Of a stretch of 49,135 nucleotides of DNA, positions 1 through 9,845 are shown one piece after another. A program made the translations under genes and the position numbers. The notes under the pieces are model-generated. The model was not told the DNA's origin, made no database searches, and worked only from the letters and a program-made list of their open reading frames with translations. The stretch lies in NCBI GenBank assembly GCA_963834365.1, contig CAWIBS010000023.1:1-49135 (forward strand). The letters are read 5' to 3'. Positions within the stretch are counted from its first letter, which is position 1. The number at the start of each line of letters is the position of its first letter. This stretch comes from CAWJAP01 sp963834365. Its GTDB lineage: Bacteria; Acidobacteriota; Vicinamibacteria; Vicinamibacterales; Vicinamibacteraceae.

Positions 1-2
1 TG

Positions 3-1842
3 GCGATGTCGGCGGAGAATGAAATCTCTGGCACCCCGGTGTACATGGCCCCCGAGCAGGTCGAGGGCGGCCCGGTGACGCCGGCGACAGACGTCTACGC
101 GCTTGGCGTCGTGCTCTACGAGATGGTGACCGGGACCTGGCCCTTCGTCGGTGAATCTCCGCTCAAGATGGCCACGGCACGCCTGCACCAGCCGCCGGCG
201 AACCCGCGGGTCCACGTCGCGGACCTCGATCCGCTGTGGGAGGAGACGATTCTGCGGTGCCTGGCCCGTCAGCCCGACGATCGCTTCGCCAGTGCCGCTG
301 ACGTCGTGACCGCGCTGGAAGGCGGCCGCGTCGAGTCGGGAGCCGCTGCCCCGCCGAAGCCGCAACGGTGGATCGGTACTGCCTCGTTGGCGGCTGCCCT
401 GATCGTCGTGACGACCCTCGTCGCCGGCTATTTCGCGTACGCCAGGTACGCGGGAAGTGGGCCTGCGGGAATCAGGTCGCTCGCAGTCCTGCCGTTGAGG
501 AACAGCAGCACCGATCCTGAGCAGGACTACCTGTCGGACGGCATCAGCGAAGGCCTCATCAACCGTCTGTCGCAGGTGCCGGGGCTGAAGGTTGTCGCCA
601 ACAGTTCCTCATCGCGGTTCAAAGGGCAGGACGCGGATCCGCAGGCAGTGGCGCAGGCACTGGATGTTGCGGGCATCCTGGCCGGCCGGGTCTCGCAGCG
701 GGGCGACAGTCTGTCGATCAGCGTCGAGCTGATCGACGGCCGCGACCGGACGCAGGTGTGGGGCGAGCAATATGTGCGGAAGACGGCCGACCTGTTCCAG
801 GTGTCGGAGGACATCTCTCGTGATGTGGCGAGGAAACTGCGGATCGGCCCAGCCGCTGGTTCTTCACCAGGTCCCGGCACGCGCCAAGGTACGGAACCCG
901 GAAGCGTACAAACTGCTGCTCAAAGGACATTTCCATCGCGCGAGGGGAGGGACGGAGGACCGGCAGAAAGCGAGCGATTACTTCGTTCGGGCGATCGCCG
1001 CCGATCCGGGGTACGCGCTCGCCTATGCCGATCTGTCCGACATCTATCGGAGCCTCGCCAACAGTGGGCTGGTCGACCCGAAAGAGTATCTGCCCAAAGC
1101 CAGAGAGGCGGCGCAGAAGGCCCTCGAACTGGACGAGAGTCTTGCCGACGGGCACTACGTGCTGGCCAACCTCATGTCGTATTCATGGGAGTGGGCCGAC
1201 GCCGAGCGTGAATACCAGCGTGCGATCGCACTGAACCCGAACCTGGCGCTGGCGCACCGGTGGTACGCCACGTATCTGCGGCTCATGGGACGCCACGAAG
1301 AAGCTATCAGCGCCATCACCCGCGCCAGGGAGCTCGATCCGCTCTCACCCGGAGTCAACGCGACCGTCGGGTACGTGCTGTCGTCCGCCCGTCGATACGA
1401 TCAGGCGATCGATGCCCTGAACAAGACCATCGAGCTGGATCGAAACTATCCCTATACGCATCTGTTTCTCGGACACACGTATGCCGCTCAGGGCAAGCAC
1501 GCGGAGGCTGTTGCGGCGTACGAGCGAGCCATTGCGCTCGGTCTGGACACGCCTGCCACACAGGCCTATCTTGGCGCCGCGGCCGCGCAGGCGGGCGACC
1601 GCACGCGCGCGCTGGCGGTCCTTCAGCGGCTGCGATCGAGCAAGGAGGGCAGCTCTGCAGCCGACCTGGCGCTCCTGCTGACTGCTCTGGGCGAGCGGGA
1701 GCAGGCGTTCGCGTCGCTCGAAGACGCATATCGAGCGCGGGATATCCAGCTGCAATACCTTGCCGTCGAGCCGGGGTTCGAGCCGCTGCGCTCGGACCCG
1801 CGGTTTGCCGATCTGATGCGACGGGTCGGGCTCACGCGATGA
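3..1842 (+). CDS. Ser/Thr protein kinase with TolB-like domain and TPR repeats (5'-truncated, frameshifted)
   Basis: The window opens inside the catalytic domain of a Hanks-type kinase. The GTPVYMAPEQ activation segment and the D-V-Y-ALG helix F motif are visible, but the ATP-binding lobe lies outside. A single membrane segment follows (about bases 385–440), then a TolB/FlgO-like domain starting at SLAVLPLRNSS (about 475–840), then roughly seven TPR units to the stop at 1842. The frame changes by one base between about 845 and 870, where sense passes from the frame ending ARKLRI to the frame containing NPEAYKLLLKGH; before that point the second frame is nonsense. The family is a membrane receptor kinase that phosphorylates cytoplasmic substrates, with the TPR part outside or acting as scaffold. 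The same architecture recurs intact at 27083–29632. The ligand is unknown. Gene identity is firm; whether the frameshift is real is not. Confidence 0.85.
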
Positions 1843-1854
1843 CGCATTCCAGGT

Positions 1855-1907
1855 TCTAGGCGGCCTAAAGGCCTGCGCCACATCACCAACACAAGTGAGC
1901 TCCGGGT
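1855..1907. repeat. Dispersed intergenic repeat with internal palindrome, copy 1
   Basis: This fills the 65-bp gap between the convergent kinase and histidine kinase genes. It begins with a GGCC-TAAA-GGCC palindrome and continues through CCACATCACCAACAC to GAGCTCCGGGTTT. Nearly the same block occurs at 22671–22722, again between two converging genes. It probably serves as a bidirectional terminator or is a REP-like mobile repeat. Confidence 0.7.
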
Positions 1908-4900
1908 TTAGGCAGATTCCTGGGTGAGCGCGTGCCTCTCCGCCGCGGCCGTCAGTTGCTCGTCGGCCTCGGAGAACGCATAGTTCTCGATCAGACTGGC
2001 AAAGCGTTCGAACTCCTGCGCGCTGAACAGGGGCCGCAGGTGAGGCCCCGCCGACTCGAAATAGTCGATCGCGGCGCCGTCGGCCCCGGCCAGATAGCGC
2101 GACAACTCGTCGACCGCGACCTTCATCTGCTTCGGATCGCCTGCCGGCGTCGTGTCGCCGTCCGCTCCTTCCAATGCGGTCCGCACACCGTGGATGAGCG
2201 AGGCCAGGCACGCCTCGAGCGATGCGCGCGCCCCTTCGATGTCCGCCGCTGGAGCCGACCCTTTGATGGCCTGCTCCAGATCGGCCGCCGCCTGCTGCAC
2301 CGCGGCCGCGCCGATGTTGCCGGCCACGCCCTTGACCGTGTGCGCGAGCCGCTCGGCCAGCGCGCGATCCGGCGCGGCCAGGGCGGACGCGATACGCTCG
2401 GCGGCATGGGCCTCCGTGGTGGCAAACCGGTGCAGCAGTTTTCTGTACAACTTCGTGTTGCCGGCCACCCGCCTGAGACCGTCAGCCACGTTGAGTCCAG
2501 GCACGGCCGGCAGTTCGTCCCCGTCGGAGACCGCAGCGGGGGCCGGCTCCGCAGCCGGCACGGCGGGACCTGGCACCCTCGCGGCGGCGAAGCGCTCCAC
2601 GGTCTCGAAGAGCGCCGCGGGATCAATCGGTTTCGACACGTGACCGTTCATGCCCGCGTCCAGACACTTCTGCCGTTCCTCCATCGTGGCGTGGGCCGTC
2701 ATGGCGATGATCGGAAGAGCCGCGAAGCGCGGGTCCGACCGGATCGTCTTCGTCGCCTGGTAGCCATCCATTCCCGGCATTTGCACGTCCATCAGCACCA
2801 CGGCGACGTTCGGAGACTCTGGCTGCTCCAGTAGCCTGTGGACCGCCTCCAGGCCGTCGTTCGCCACTTCGACCGTTGCGCCCACGCCCTCCAGCAACTC
2901 CACGGCAATCTGCTGGTTGATCTCGTTGTCTTCAGCCAGAAGAATCCTCATGCCCCGCAGCCGGTCCGCATGGCGATCGGCCGCCGGATCGAGTGTCGTT
3001 CTGTCGTGGCTGGCTCCGCCGAAAAGTGCGACGAGCGTATCGAACAGCATGGAGGCGGTGACGGGCTTGAGCAGGAGGCCGTCCATCTGGATGCGCTCGG
3101 CTTCGTCGCGGACCTCTTCGCGCCCGAAGGCGGTGACGAGCACGACCGCCGGACGGGTCGTCAGGGACGGATCCTCTTTGATCAGACGTGCCGCCTGAAT
3201 GCCGTCCATGCCCGGCATTCGCCAGTCCATGAAGATGACGTCGTAGGGCCGGTCCGAGTCGTGTTGTCTTACTGCGGCGATGGCGTCCTCGCCCGACCTC
3301 ACCGCATCCACTCGAGCGCAGACACCGACGAGCGCGTGCACCAGAATGTCCCGCGCTGCGGCATTGTCATCCACCACCAGGGCCGAGACCGCGCGAAGTT
3401 GGTCGGGCGCGACCCGGCTCCGCGCCAGGCCAGCGCTCACACCCACCGACACGGTAAACAGAAACGTGCTTCCCTTGCCCGGTTCGCTTTCGAGCCAGAT
3501 CTCGCCACCCATGAGTTCCACCAACCGCCGGCAAATGGTCAGGCCGAGTCCCGTGCCTCCGTGTTGTCGTGTCGTCGACGCATCGGCCTGGCTGAACGGC
3601 TGAAACAATCGGGCCGCCTGCTCCGGCGTCATGCCGATGCCGGTATCCTTCACCGAGAAGCGCAGCCTGGCCCGTTCGCCGACCTGTTCCAGCAGTTCCG
3701 CGGTCAGGTACACATCGCCCTGCTCCGTGAATTTGATCGCGTTGTTGATCAGGTTCGCGATCACCTGGCCCAGGCGCAATGAATCGCCCACCAGGTTCTG
3801 CGGAACGGAATCCGCCACGTCGACCAGAAATTCCAGCCCTTTATCCTGGGCCTTCTGAGCCGTGATCGAGGTGACCGACGCAATCACGTCATCCAGGCGG
3901 AAGTCCACGGTCTCGATGTCCAGCCGCCCGGCTTCAATCTTGGAGAAGTCGAGGATGTCGTTGATCACGCCCAGCAACGACGTCCCCGCGTTGTGAATCT
4001 TGGTGACATAGTCCCGCTGCCTCTCGCTCAGCGGCGTCTTCAAGGCCAGATACGCCATACCGATCACCGCGTTCATCGGCGTCCGGATCTCGTGGCTCAT
4101 GTTGGCCAGGAACATCGACTTCATCACCGTGGCCTCTTCCGCTTTCTCCTTCGCGACTTTGAGTTCCTCATCGGTCGCAAGGAGTTCCGCGGTGCGCTCT
4201 TGCACCAGCGCATCGAGCTGCCGTTCCCGCTCCTTCAAACCCCTTATCCGCAATTTGTAAGTGCCGAGCATCAAGCCCACAAACGCCAGACCCATCAGGC
4301 TCCTGAACCACCACGTCGCCCACCAGGGCGGCAGGATCGTGAGTGCGAGGCTTACCCCATCCTCGTTCCAGACCTCCTCGTTATTGGATGCCTGGACGCG
4401 AAAGACATATCGTCCTGCCGGGAGGCTGGTATAGGTGGCTCGGCGTCGCCTGCTATCCACCTCGTTCCATTCTGATTCCAGCCCCTCCAGCCGATAGCGA
4501 TACCGGTTCTTCTCCGGGGCGGCATGACTCAAGCCAGCGAATTCCAGCGTGAAGATGCTCTGGGTGTGAGTGAGTGTGAGAGAATCGGTCGTCCAGATTG
4601 GCTTTTGGAGCGGAGAGTCTGAGCCTGGGTGCACGGGCTTGTTGAACAGATGAAAGTCTGTCAACACAACCGGCGGGACATAGGGATTGGGGGAAAGCCG
4701 ATCGGGGTAGAACGTTGTCACGCCGTCCATCGACCCAAGGACCATCTCGCCGTCCTGGCTTTGCCAGCTGCTCTCCGACTCATATGGGCTGAGGATCTTG
4801 CCCGGCAAGCCATCCGCTTCCGAATAATTGCGAAAGGTCTTCGTCGGCGGATGAAATCGGCTGAGGCCGTTGTGCGTCGCCAGCCAGAGATACCCCTGAC

Positions 4901-6821
4901 GGTCCTCCAGGATTGCCTGAATCCTGTCGTCCGGCAGGCCGTCCTTCTCTGTGAAAGCCGTGAAGGCCCCTCGGCTTCGGTCCAGCTGGTTGAGGCCGTA
5001 CCGAGTGCCAACCCATAGCAGTCCCTGCCTGTCTTCCCGGATGGCATTCACACTGTTGTGGCTCAGGCTGCGAACGTTCTGGGGATCATGGCGATAGACG
5101 GTGAACTGCTCCGTCTTGGGGTCGAACCGACTCAGTCCCCCAAACGTCGCCAGCCACAGGATTCCAGCTCGGTCCTCGAATATGGCCCTTATCTTGTCTG
5201 ACAAACTCTGGGGATTGTTCGGTTCGCTCCGATAGGCAGAGAAGCCTCCCGTCGTTGAGTCGAAGCGGTTGAGGCCCCCTCCATCGGTGCCCGCCCACAG
5301 AACTCCTTGCCGGTCGACCAACAGACTCAAGACAACGTCATTGCTCAAGCTGCGAGTGTTCTTCGGGTCGTGCCGGTAGGTGACGGATCGCCGCGTCGCA
5401 GGGTCAAATCGGTTGAGGCCGCCGCCATAGTAGGTCCCAATCCACAGCTCTCCTGCCCGGCCTTCGCGGATTGCGGCAACCCTGTTCCCAAGAAGACTGT
5501 CGCCATTCCTTGAATCGAGCAGGTAGGTCGTGACTTGTCCGGTTCTTCGATCCAGCCGGTTGAGACCGAGCTTCGTCCCTATCCAAAGAAATCCCTTGCT
5601 GTCCCCCTGAACGGACCGGATTGTGTTGTCATGCAGGCTGTGCGGGTTGCCGGGCTCATGTCGGTAGTTGGCGAACGGGAGTTGTTTCTTGAGGAATCGG
5701 CTGACCCCCTCTTGGGTACCTACCCACATCACCCCTTCCGCATCTTCAAATATTGTCTTGATGGCGTTATCTTGCAGGCCGTTCGGATTGCCCGCCTGTT
5801 TTACGTACCTCATGACCTGCTTGCGCTCACGGTCAAGCTTCAGCAACCCGGTGTCGAGCGTACCCAGCCAGAGCACCCCATCGCGGTCTTCATAGATGGA
5901 GGTCACGCCCGCGACGCTTGGGCGGCCCGGTTGCTCTGAGTGGAACGAGTAGCGCGTGAATTCACCGCTCTTCACGTCCAGGGCACTCAAGCCACCTACC
6001 AATTCCGAGCCCACCCAGAGAACACCGGCCTGGTCCTCCAGGATGGAACCCACGGAGTCATGACCAAGGCTGCGGGGATTCGCCGGGTCGTGTAAGAAGC
6101 GCGAAAACCGGCCGGTGTCCCGCTTCAGCTTGTTCAAGCCAGCGTCAGTGCCCACCCATAGATTGCTCTGCCGATCTTCGAAAATGGCAGTAACCCGATT
6201 TCCGCTCAAACTGCCCGCATCCCGGGCGTCGTGCTTGTAGTGGATGAAACTGCCAGTAGCTGGATCCAGGCGGTCCAGACCGTCACCGGTTCCAACCCAA
6301 AGCACGCCACCGGACTCCTGATAGGCGCAATAGACATCGTCGTGGCTCAAGCTCTGTGGAATGCCGGGGTCATGCCGATAGCGCGTAACGGTGTCCTGCG
6401 CCGGGTCCAGTTTGTCGAGCCCTCCAGAGATAGTGGCGATCCAAAGCATGCCGGACCGATCTTTGTAAATGGATCGGATGAAGCTTTCGCTCAGGCTGTT
6501 TGGGTTACCCGCGTCGTGCCTGTAGGTCTTCAGAGTGTACCCGTCATGCCGGAACAAACCGTCGACCGTGCCGAACCACAGGAACCCGTACTGATCCTGC
6601 ACGATGCTCCACGTGAAAGTCTGAAGGCGGACATTGTTTGTGGAAACGCTAGTGAAGCGGATGTCTTGCTTGTCGATGATCGGTAGCTTCACGATACCGC
6701 CGTCACGAGACGTCGAGGCAGCGTGACGCTCTTGTGCGCCCGCGCCGGGTGCCGTAACGCAGAAGAGCACCAGGACTCCCAGGACGAAGAGAAGCATTCT
6801 CCGTGTGGTTGAATGCGCCAT
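1908..6821 (-). CDS. Hybrid two-component histidine kinase with Reg_prop beta-propeller sensor, two receivers and HPt
   Basis: Residue numbers here count from an upstream in-frame ATG at 6857. The ATG at 6821 is preferred because it starts directly at a signal peptide (MAHSTTRRMLLFVLG...). Thirteen G-x-LW-x-GT-type propeller motifs span about residues 80–725. A Y_Y_Y domain follows, then a membrane segment near 846–870 and a short coiled coil. The HisKA motif SHEIRTPMN carries phospho-accepting His922, and an HATPase domain has the N-box NLINNAIKF. Receiver 1 has Asp1211, receiver 2 has Asp1357, and a C-terminal HPt domain has His1506 in HTVKGVAGN. This predicts periplasmic sensing and an internal His-Asp-Asp-His relay. 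No DNA-binding domain is present, so the output partner is elsewhere. Such periplasmic propeller sensors often monitor polysaccharide breakdown products; that is inference here. The 4.9-kb frame is intact, unlike many neighbours. Confidence 0.95.
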   Translation of the reverse strand: MAHSTTRRMLLFVLGVLVLFCVTAPGAGAQERHAASTSRDGGIVKLPIIDKQDIRFTSVSTNNVRLQTFTWSIVQDQYGFLWFGTVDGLFRHDGYTLKTYRHDAGNPNSLSESFIRSIYKDRSGMLWIATISGGLDKLDPAQDTVTRYRHDPGIPQSLSHDDVYCAYQESGGVLWVGTGDGLDRLDPATGSFIHYKHDARDAGSLSGNRVTAIFEDRQSNLWVGTDAGLNKLKRDTGRFSRFLHDPANPRSLGHDSVGSILEDQAGVLWVGSELVGGLSALDVKSGEFTRYSFHSEQPGRPSVAGVTSIYEDRDGVLWLGTLDTGLLKLDRERKQVMRYVKQAGNPNGLQDNAIKTIFEDAEGVMWVGTQEGVSRFLKKQLPFANYRHEPGNPHSLHDNTIRSVQGDSKGFLWIGTKLGLNRLDRRTGQVTTYLLDSRNGDSLLGNRVAAIREGRAGELWIGTYYGGGLNRFDPATRRSVTYRHDPKNTRSLSNDVVLSLLVDRQGVLWAGTDGGGLNRFDSTTGGFSAYRSEPNNPQSLSDKIRAIFEDRAGILWLATFGGLSRFDPKTEQFTVYRHDPQNVRSLSHNSVNAIREDRQGLLWVGTRYGLNQLDRSRGAFTAFTEKDGLPDDRIQAILEDRQGYLWLATHNGLSRFHPPTKTFRNYSEADGLPGKILSPYESESSWQSQDGEMVLGSMDGVTTFYPDRLSPNPYVPPVVLTDFHLFNKPVHPGSDSPLQKPIWTTDSLTLTHTQSIFTLEFAGLSHAAPEKNRYRYRLEGLESEWNEVDSRRRRATYTSLPAGRYVFRVQASNNEEVWNEDGVSLALTILPPWWATWWFRSLMGLAFVGLMLGTYKLRIRGLKERERQLDALVQERTAELLATDEELKVAKEKAEEATVMKSMFLANMSHEIRTPMNAVIGMAYLALKTPLSERQRDYVTKIHNAGTSLLGVINDILDFSKIEAGRLDIETVDFRLDDVIASVTSITAQKAQDKGLEFLVDVADSVPQNLVGDSLRLGQVIANLINNAIKFTEQGDVYLTAELLEQVGERARLRFSVKDTGIGMTPEQAARLFQPFSQADASTTRQHGGTGLGLTICRRLVELMGGEIWLESEPGKGSTFLFTVSVGVSAGLARSRVAPDQLRAVSALVVDDNAAARDILVHALVGVCARVDAVRSGEDAIAAVRQHDSDRPYDVIFMDWRMPGMDGIQAARLIKEDPSLTTRPAVVLVTAFGREEVRDEAERIQMDGLLLKPVTASMLFDTLVALFGGASHDRTTLDPAADRHADRLRGMRILLAEDNEINQQIAVELLEGVGATVEVANDGLEAVHRLLEQPESPNVAVVLMDVQMPGMDGYQATKTIRSDPRFAALPIIAMTAHATMEERQKCLDAGMNGHVSKPIDPAALFETVERFAAARVPGPAVPAAEPAPAAVSDGDELPAVPGLNVADGLRRVAGNTKLYRKLLHRFATTEAHAAERIASALAAPDRALAERLAHTVKGVAGNIGAAAVQQAAADLEQAIKGSAPAADIEGARASLEACLASLIHGVRTALEGADGDTTPAGDPKQMKVAVDELSRYLAGADGAAIDYFESAGPHLRPLFSAQEFERFASLIENYAFSEADEQLTAAAERHALTQESA

Positions 6822-6847
6822 GGGTCTGGTCCCGTCAGATTGTTGGG

Positions 6848-7105
6848 GTGATGGCATTCCTCTCCCCGGCTGCCATCAGTTGCTCGTACGCCTCGGAGAA
6901 CGCATAGTTCTCGATCAGACTGGCAAAGCGTTGGAACTCTGGCGCGCTGAACAGGGCCCGCACGTGAGGCGCCTCCGACTCGAATAGTCGATCGCGGCGC
7001 TATCGGTCTCGGCCAGATAGCGCGAAACTGTTCGACCGCGACCTTCATCTGCTCCGGATCGCCTGCCGGAGTCGTGTCGCTGTCGGCTCCTTCCAATGTA
7101 AGCCG
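6848..7105 (-). pseudogene. Duplicated 3' end of the hybrid histidine kinase (remnant)
   Basis: This stretch aligns base by base with 1930–2175, the last ~80 codons of the kinase gene downstream. Shared blocks include GAGAACGCATAGTTCTCGAT and GACCGCGACCTTCATCTGCT. Scattered substitutions and small deletions break the frame. It sits in the same orientation directly upstream of the intact kinase gene, as expected if a tandem paralogue was lost and only its tail survives. It should not be functional. Confidence 0.85.
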
Positions 7106-7179
7106 CGCACTGCAAGAACGTCCAGTTCCACCATTGGGCGCCAGGCGTCGGGGGTCACGTGGCAGCGGCCAAACGCTCT

Positions 7180-7391
7180 GGCGTGAGACAAGGCCCAATG
7201 TGGCCGTGACGACGTTGACTTGTCAGCGCCGCGCGTCGGAGGATCGCTTGCGCCCAGGGCGATCGCGGTCGCTCAAGTACTCGAGGATATTGCTGGTCTT
7301 GTGCACCTGGCAGCGCTGGACGAGCGCGGCCTCGCCGAAGGTGGCCTGTACGGCTTTGCGCAGCGTGTGTAGGGTGCGGAAAGTTGGTCAA
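7180..7391 (-). pseudogene. IS256-type (mutator) transposase fragment
   Basis: Read on the minus strand in the best frame, the DNA encodes TLHTLRKAVQATFGEAALVQ, then RCQVHKTSNILEYL and DRPWAQAILRRA. This matches the V-QRC-VHK-RN-L catalytic-domain region typical of IS256/mutator transposases. Only about 70 codons remain; both ends and the inverted repeats are missing. It lies between the kinase-tail remnant and an integrase fragment and marks an old insertion hot spot. Confidence 0.7.
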
Positions 7392-7600
7392 GCCGCCCGG
7401 CCGTACTCGTGCAACCAGACCACCGAGACGATCGCGGCGCTGGACACGAGCGTCGCGCCATTCCGTCGCTGGTGCGAACGGCGGGCGTGTCGGGTGGGCC
7501 GATTGAGGGCCTGCGCTCGGTGAGGCCGGTGGCCGTTGTAGGGGTCGACGAAGACGTCGAGGACTCGCTCAAGGTGCCGGACGTTCAGGATCAGCAGCGT
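7388..7600 (-). pseudogene. rve-type integrase/transposase C-terminal fragment
   Basis: The minus strand encodes NVRHLERVLDVFVDPYNGHR followed by PHRAQALNRPTR. This is the classic C-terminal end of a DDE (rve) integrase-core transposase (H-L-VL-Y-YN-RPHR-L-RP). The catalytic DDE residues lie upstream and are lost. The fragment interrupts the 3' end of the HAF-repeat gene and abuts the IS256-type fragment, so at least two different insertion sequences decayed here. Confidence 0.75.
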
Positions 7601-8307
7601 GGTGTTTGTAGCCAGCATTCGGGATCCATGTGCTCCACGCGCCGAACGACACGATTGCTCGCGCTAATCGCATATCCGGCTGATTCACTACTACCACCGA
7701 TGTCGTCGGGGAAATGGGTCATCGTCGTCAACGAGGCAACGTAGGGATTCAGGACGGGTCCGCTCTCGCAAAAGACGCTGCCCGTGAAATACCCCTGATC
7801 GTTGATCGCATTGACATCCGACGCAATCAGGCCGCCGTACTGCGAGCAAGTGGGCACGATCGAGACCGACCAACCAAGCAAGTAACCGCCGCTGGTGTGG
7901 ATGTCGTTGCCGTTGAAGAAATTGCCGACGATGACGTTGGCGTTGTTGACGTCCGAAGCCGTAAACCACTCGATGGGGCCGGTGCCCAGCGTGGATCCCA
8001 CCAGATTCAGATCCTTCATGCCGACGCTTTGCGACCAGCGGAACCCCCGTGACGCGGTCGATCCCGCCGCATGGCTGTTGCCGACGACGATGCCGGCATC
8101 GTTGTCAGGCCTCGCTCCACCGCCACCGAGAATGCCACAGGGATGGAGCCGCCAATCGAGACAATCCGAGCGAACGGTGCGCACAAACCGCTCGCACGCC
8201 GTTCGCCTGATCGACAACACCCCCGGGCTACGCTGCATCGGAGGCTTCCGATCTTTCGAGGACGATTGGTTGCCTCCATTTCGATCAGGGGGTTCCGAGA
8301 AACACAT
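7591..8307 (-). pseudogene. HAF-repeat-like exported protein, truncated at both ends
   Basis: The readable core contains ILGGGGARPDNDAGIVVGNS, RGFRWSQSVGMKDLN and AINDQGYFTGSVF. These resemble HAF repeats (N-G-VVG...AF-W...G-M-DLG-L), which occur in secreted proteins of unknown role. The first ~60 codons do not look like a signal peptide and overlap the end of the neighbouring gene at 8285, so the true start is lost or shifted. The last ~25 codons run into the integrase fragment, so the C-terminus is replaced. I treat it as a broken gene in the graveyard next to the transposase remnants. Confidence 0.55.
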
Positions 8308-9006
8308 TCGAGATGCTCGATGCTTCGATGGCGGTGATCTTGAGATTCGAGAAATAGAGATCCAGGCTGGAGTCGTCTTCGTAGCAGCTCAGGGTCACGC
8401 TGCCAGGCGTGCTGAAGTCGTGAACGATTTGCAGGGTCAGTCCCGACCATAGCCTCCCTGAAGATGAATCCGTTCTCCAGCACGAGAGTCTCGGCACCAT
8501 CGAAATCAGGCAAGGCGTGGAGCTTGCAGATGACTCGATCGCGCCCATTTTCATCGTCATCGAACCTGTCGTTGAGGACCATCAGCTTGGCGAAGATGGC
8601 GAAGCGGCCGGCGGGAAGATCGAGCTTCGCGATGTCGGTCTGGCCGGACTCGGGCGGCAACGCCAGCGGACCGTCGTTGAAGCCGGAGAAGATCCTGTCC
8701 TTCTGCAGGAGCGTGGGATTGACGGCGAGTTGGACGGTCCCACCCTGCCGGCTGGCCGTCAGGCCCTCTCCCGGTGTGATATCCGTCACTTCGCCGCCCA
8801 CCACCCAGTTGACCCGCTGTTCGGAGGGATCGCAGGCCATGCTGGCGCCCATCTGCATGCGCAGCTGTCCGTTGGCCTTGACGCAGACGGGCACGGACGT
8901 GGACGGCGGGAGCCGCCTGCTGGGCGACGAGGACGACGGTCGCGCCGAACAGGGCAGGCGCGGCGATCGAGAGAACGAGCATTCGTGCCTTGGTGCGAGT
9001 GTTCAT
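8285..9006 (-). CDS. Secreted protein of unknown function (frameshifted)
   Basis: The start at 9006 gives a clear signal sequence, MNTRTKARMLVLSIAAPALF, with AQQAAP near the cleavage region. Sense then shifts frame near 8895 to VPVCVKANGQLRM and again near 8445 to LTLQIVHDFSTPGSVTLSCY, ending SNVFLGTP. With both shifts removed the protein is about 240 residues. A Gly-rich stretch GEGLTASRQGGTVQLAVNPT resembles linkers in bacterial surface and tail-fibre-like proteins. The second half (IFAKLMVLNDRF, CKLHALPDFDGAETLV) looks like a beta-sandwich, but I recognise no named family. Unlike the next two genes upstream it has no GATCAGGGG element of its own, so it may be co-transcribed with the gene ending at 9075. 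Export is fairly sure; function is unknown. Confidence 0.7.
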
Positions 9007-9051
9007 GGCTCAGTCCTTTGCCTGTTTCACGTCCTCGAAGGATGTGGGCCC

Positions 9052-9071
9052 GGCGCGGCTAAAGCCGCGCC
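9052..9071. repeat. REP-like GC hairpin between two exported-protein genes
   Basis: GGCGCGGCT and AGCCGCGCC form a perfect 9-bp stem around an AA spacer, just past the stop of the upstream gene (9075). No T-tract follows. It may act as a terminator or be a dispersed palindromic element; a related sequence lies at 15887–15902. Confidence 0.6.
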
Positions 9072-9074
9072 CTC

Positions 9075-9579
9075 CTACGGCACGACGATGCCGGGCACGG
9101 GCGGCAGCGTGTCGGGATTGCCGATCAGGAGGCTGGTGTGCCCGGTGAGCTGGCTGTAGACCTCCAGCGTCGCGGCGTACTTGCCGGGCGGGTCGGGCTG
9201 CGGATTGAAGCCGACGATTTCGGCGCGCAACGTTCGGCGTCCGAGTCTGTCCGCCGGGAAATTGTCTCCGTCGACCGGGGTTACCGGGGTTGATGTCGAA
9301 GGTGGCAACGGGCCCGGCGCGGCCTGAAACTTCCAACTCCTGAGCCAGTTCGCCGCGACGATTGAAGACCCGCACGAGGAAGAGCCACGGGGTCTCGTTT
9401 GGATTGCCGATCCCGTAGGCATTGAGCCGCACGGACTGCCCGAATCCGATAGTGAGTGGCCCGAACAGCACCTTGTCCTCGGCGTCCTGAATCGCGAGCG
9501 CGCGATCGCCGAACAGGAACAGCGGTGTCACAAGCAGCGCGACACCGACGGCGCCGCGAATCCAGCGTGAGCGAAGCAT
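9075..9579 (-). CDS. Small exported protein with GFNPQPDPPG motif (frameshifted)
   Basis: AAGGAGG stands just before the ATG at 9579, and the product opens with signal peptide MLRSRWIRGAVGVALLVTPL, cleaved probably after ALA. The mature part is about 140 residues with beta-rich segments (FGPLTIGFGQSVRLNAYGIG, WLFLVRVFNRRGELAQELEV). It ends with AEIVGFNPQPDPPGKYAATL and PPVPGIVVP. One extra base in the GGGG/CCCC run near 9285 breaks the frame; removing it joins NPGNP to VDGDNF cleanly. The NPQPDPP motif recurs in small bacterial proteins of unknown role. An upstream GATCAGGGG element (9681–9708) and a 5' region nearly identical to that of the next gene suggest shared control. Exported; function unknown. 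Confidence 0.75.
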
Positions 9580-9717
9580 GTGTTCCTCCTTGCCGCGTAG
9601 ACTGCGGACCGCGGGCCGCGGCATCTTCGTGTTGCTGCGATGCCCGCGCATCACGTAGGGTGTGGTCGCCGCCGACGCGGGACAATCCCCTGATCGAGTA
9701 GGTTCGTGTTACGGGGA
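9558..9717 (-). repeat. Promoter–RBS–signal-peptide cassette, copy A
   Basis: From the conserved element through the leader, the ribosome binding site and the first codons (MLRSRWI), this segment matches 10899–11058 in order and spacing, for example GAATCCAGCGTGAGCGAAGC and CGCGTAGACTGCGG. The genes it leads into are unrelated beyond the signal peptide, so the 5' cassette appears to have been duplicated independently of its cargo. Confidence 0.75.
9681..9708 (-). promoter_or_regulatory. Conserved upstream element, copy 1
   Basis: Read toward the gene it contains CCTACTCGATCAGGGG followed by ATTGTC, about 100 bp before the ATG at 9579. Six such copies in the window all precede exported-protein genes on the same strand. 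It is a probable regulator binding site or promoter; the binding protein is unknown. Confidence 0.65.
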
Positions 9718-9845
9718 CGTGCGTTGGCTCGAAGGAACTACGTCGTGGTGTCGGACCGTGGGCAGGAACGCACCTGGCGCAGCTCGAGAGGCCCGGCCAG
9801 CCGCGCAAACACGCCTGCGTCGCGCAAGACGCCGGCCGTCGTCAT

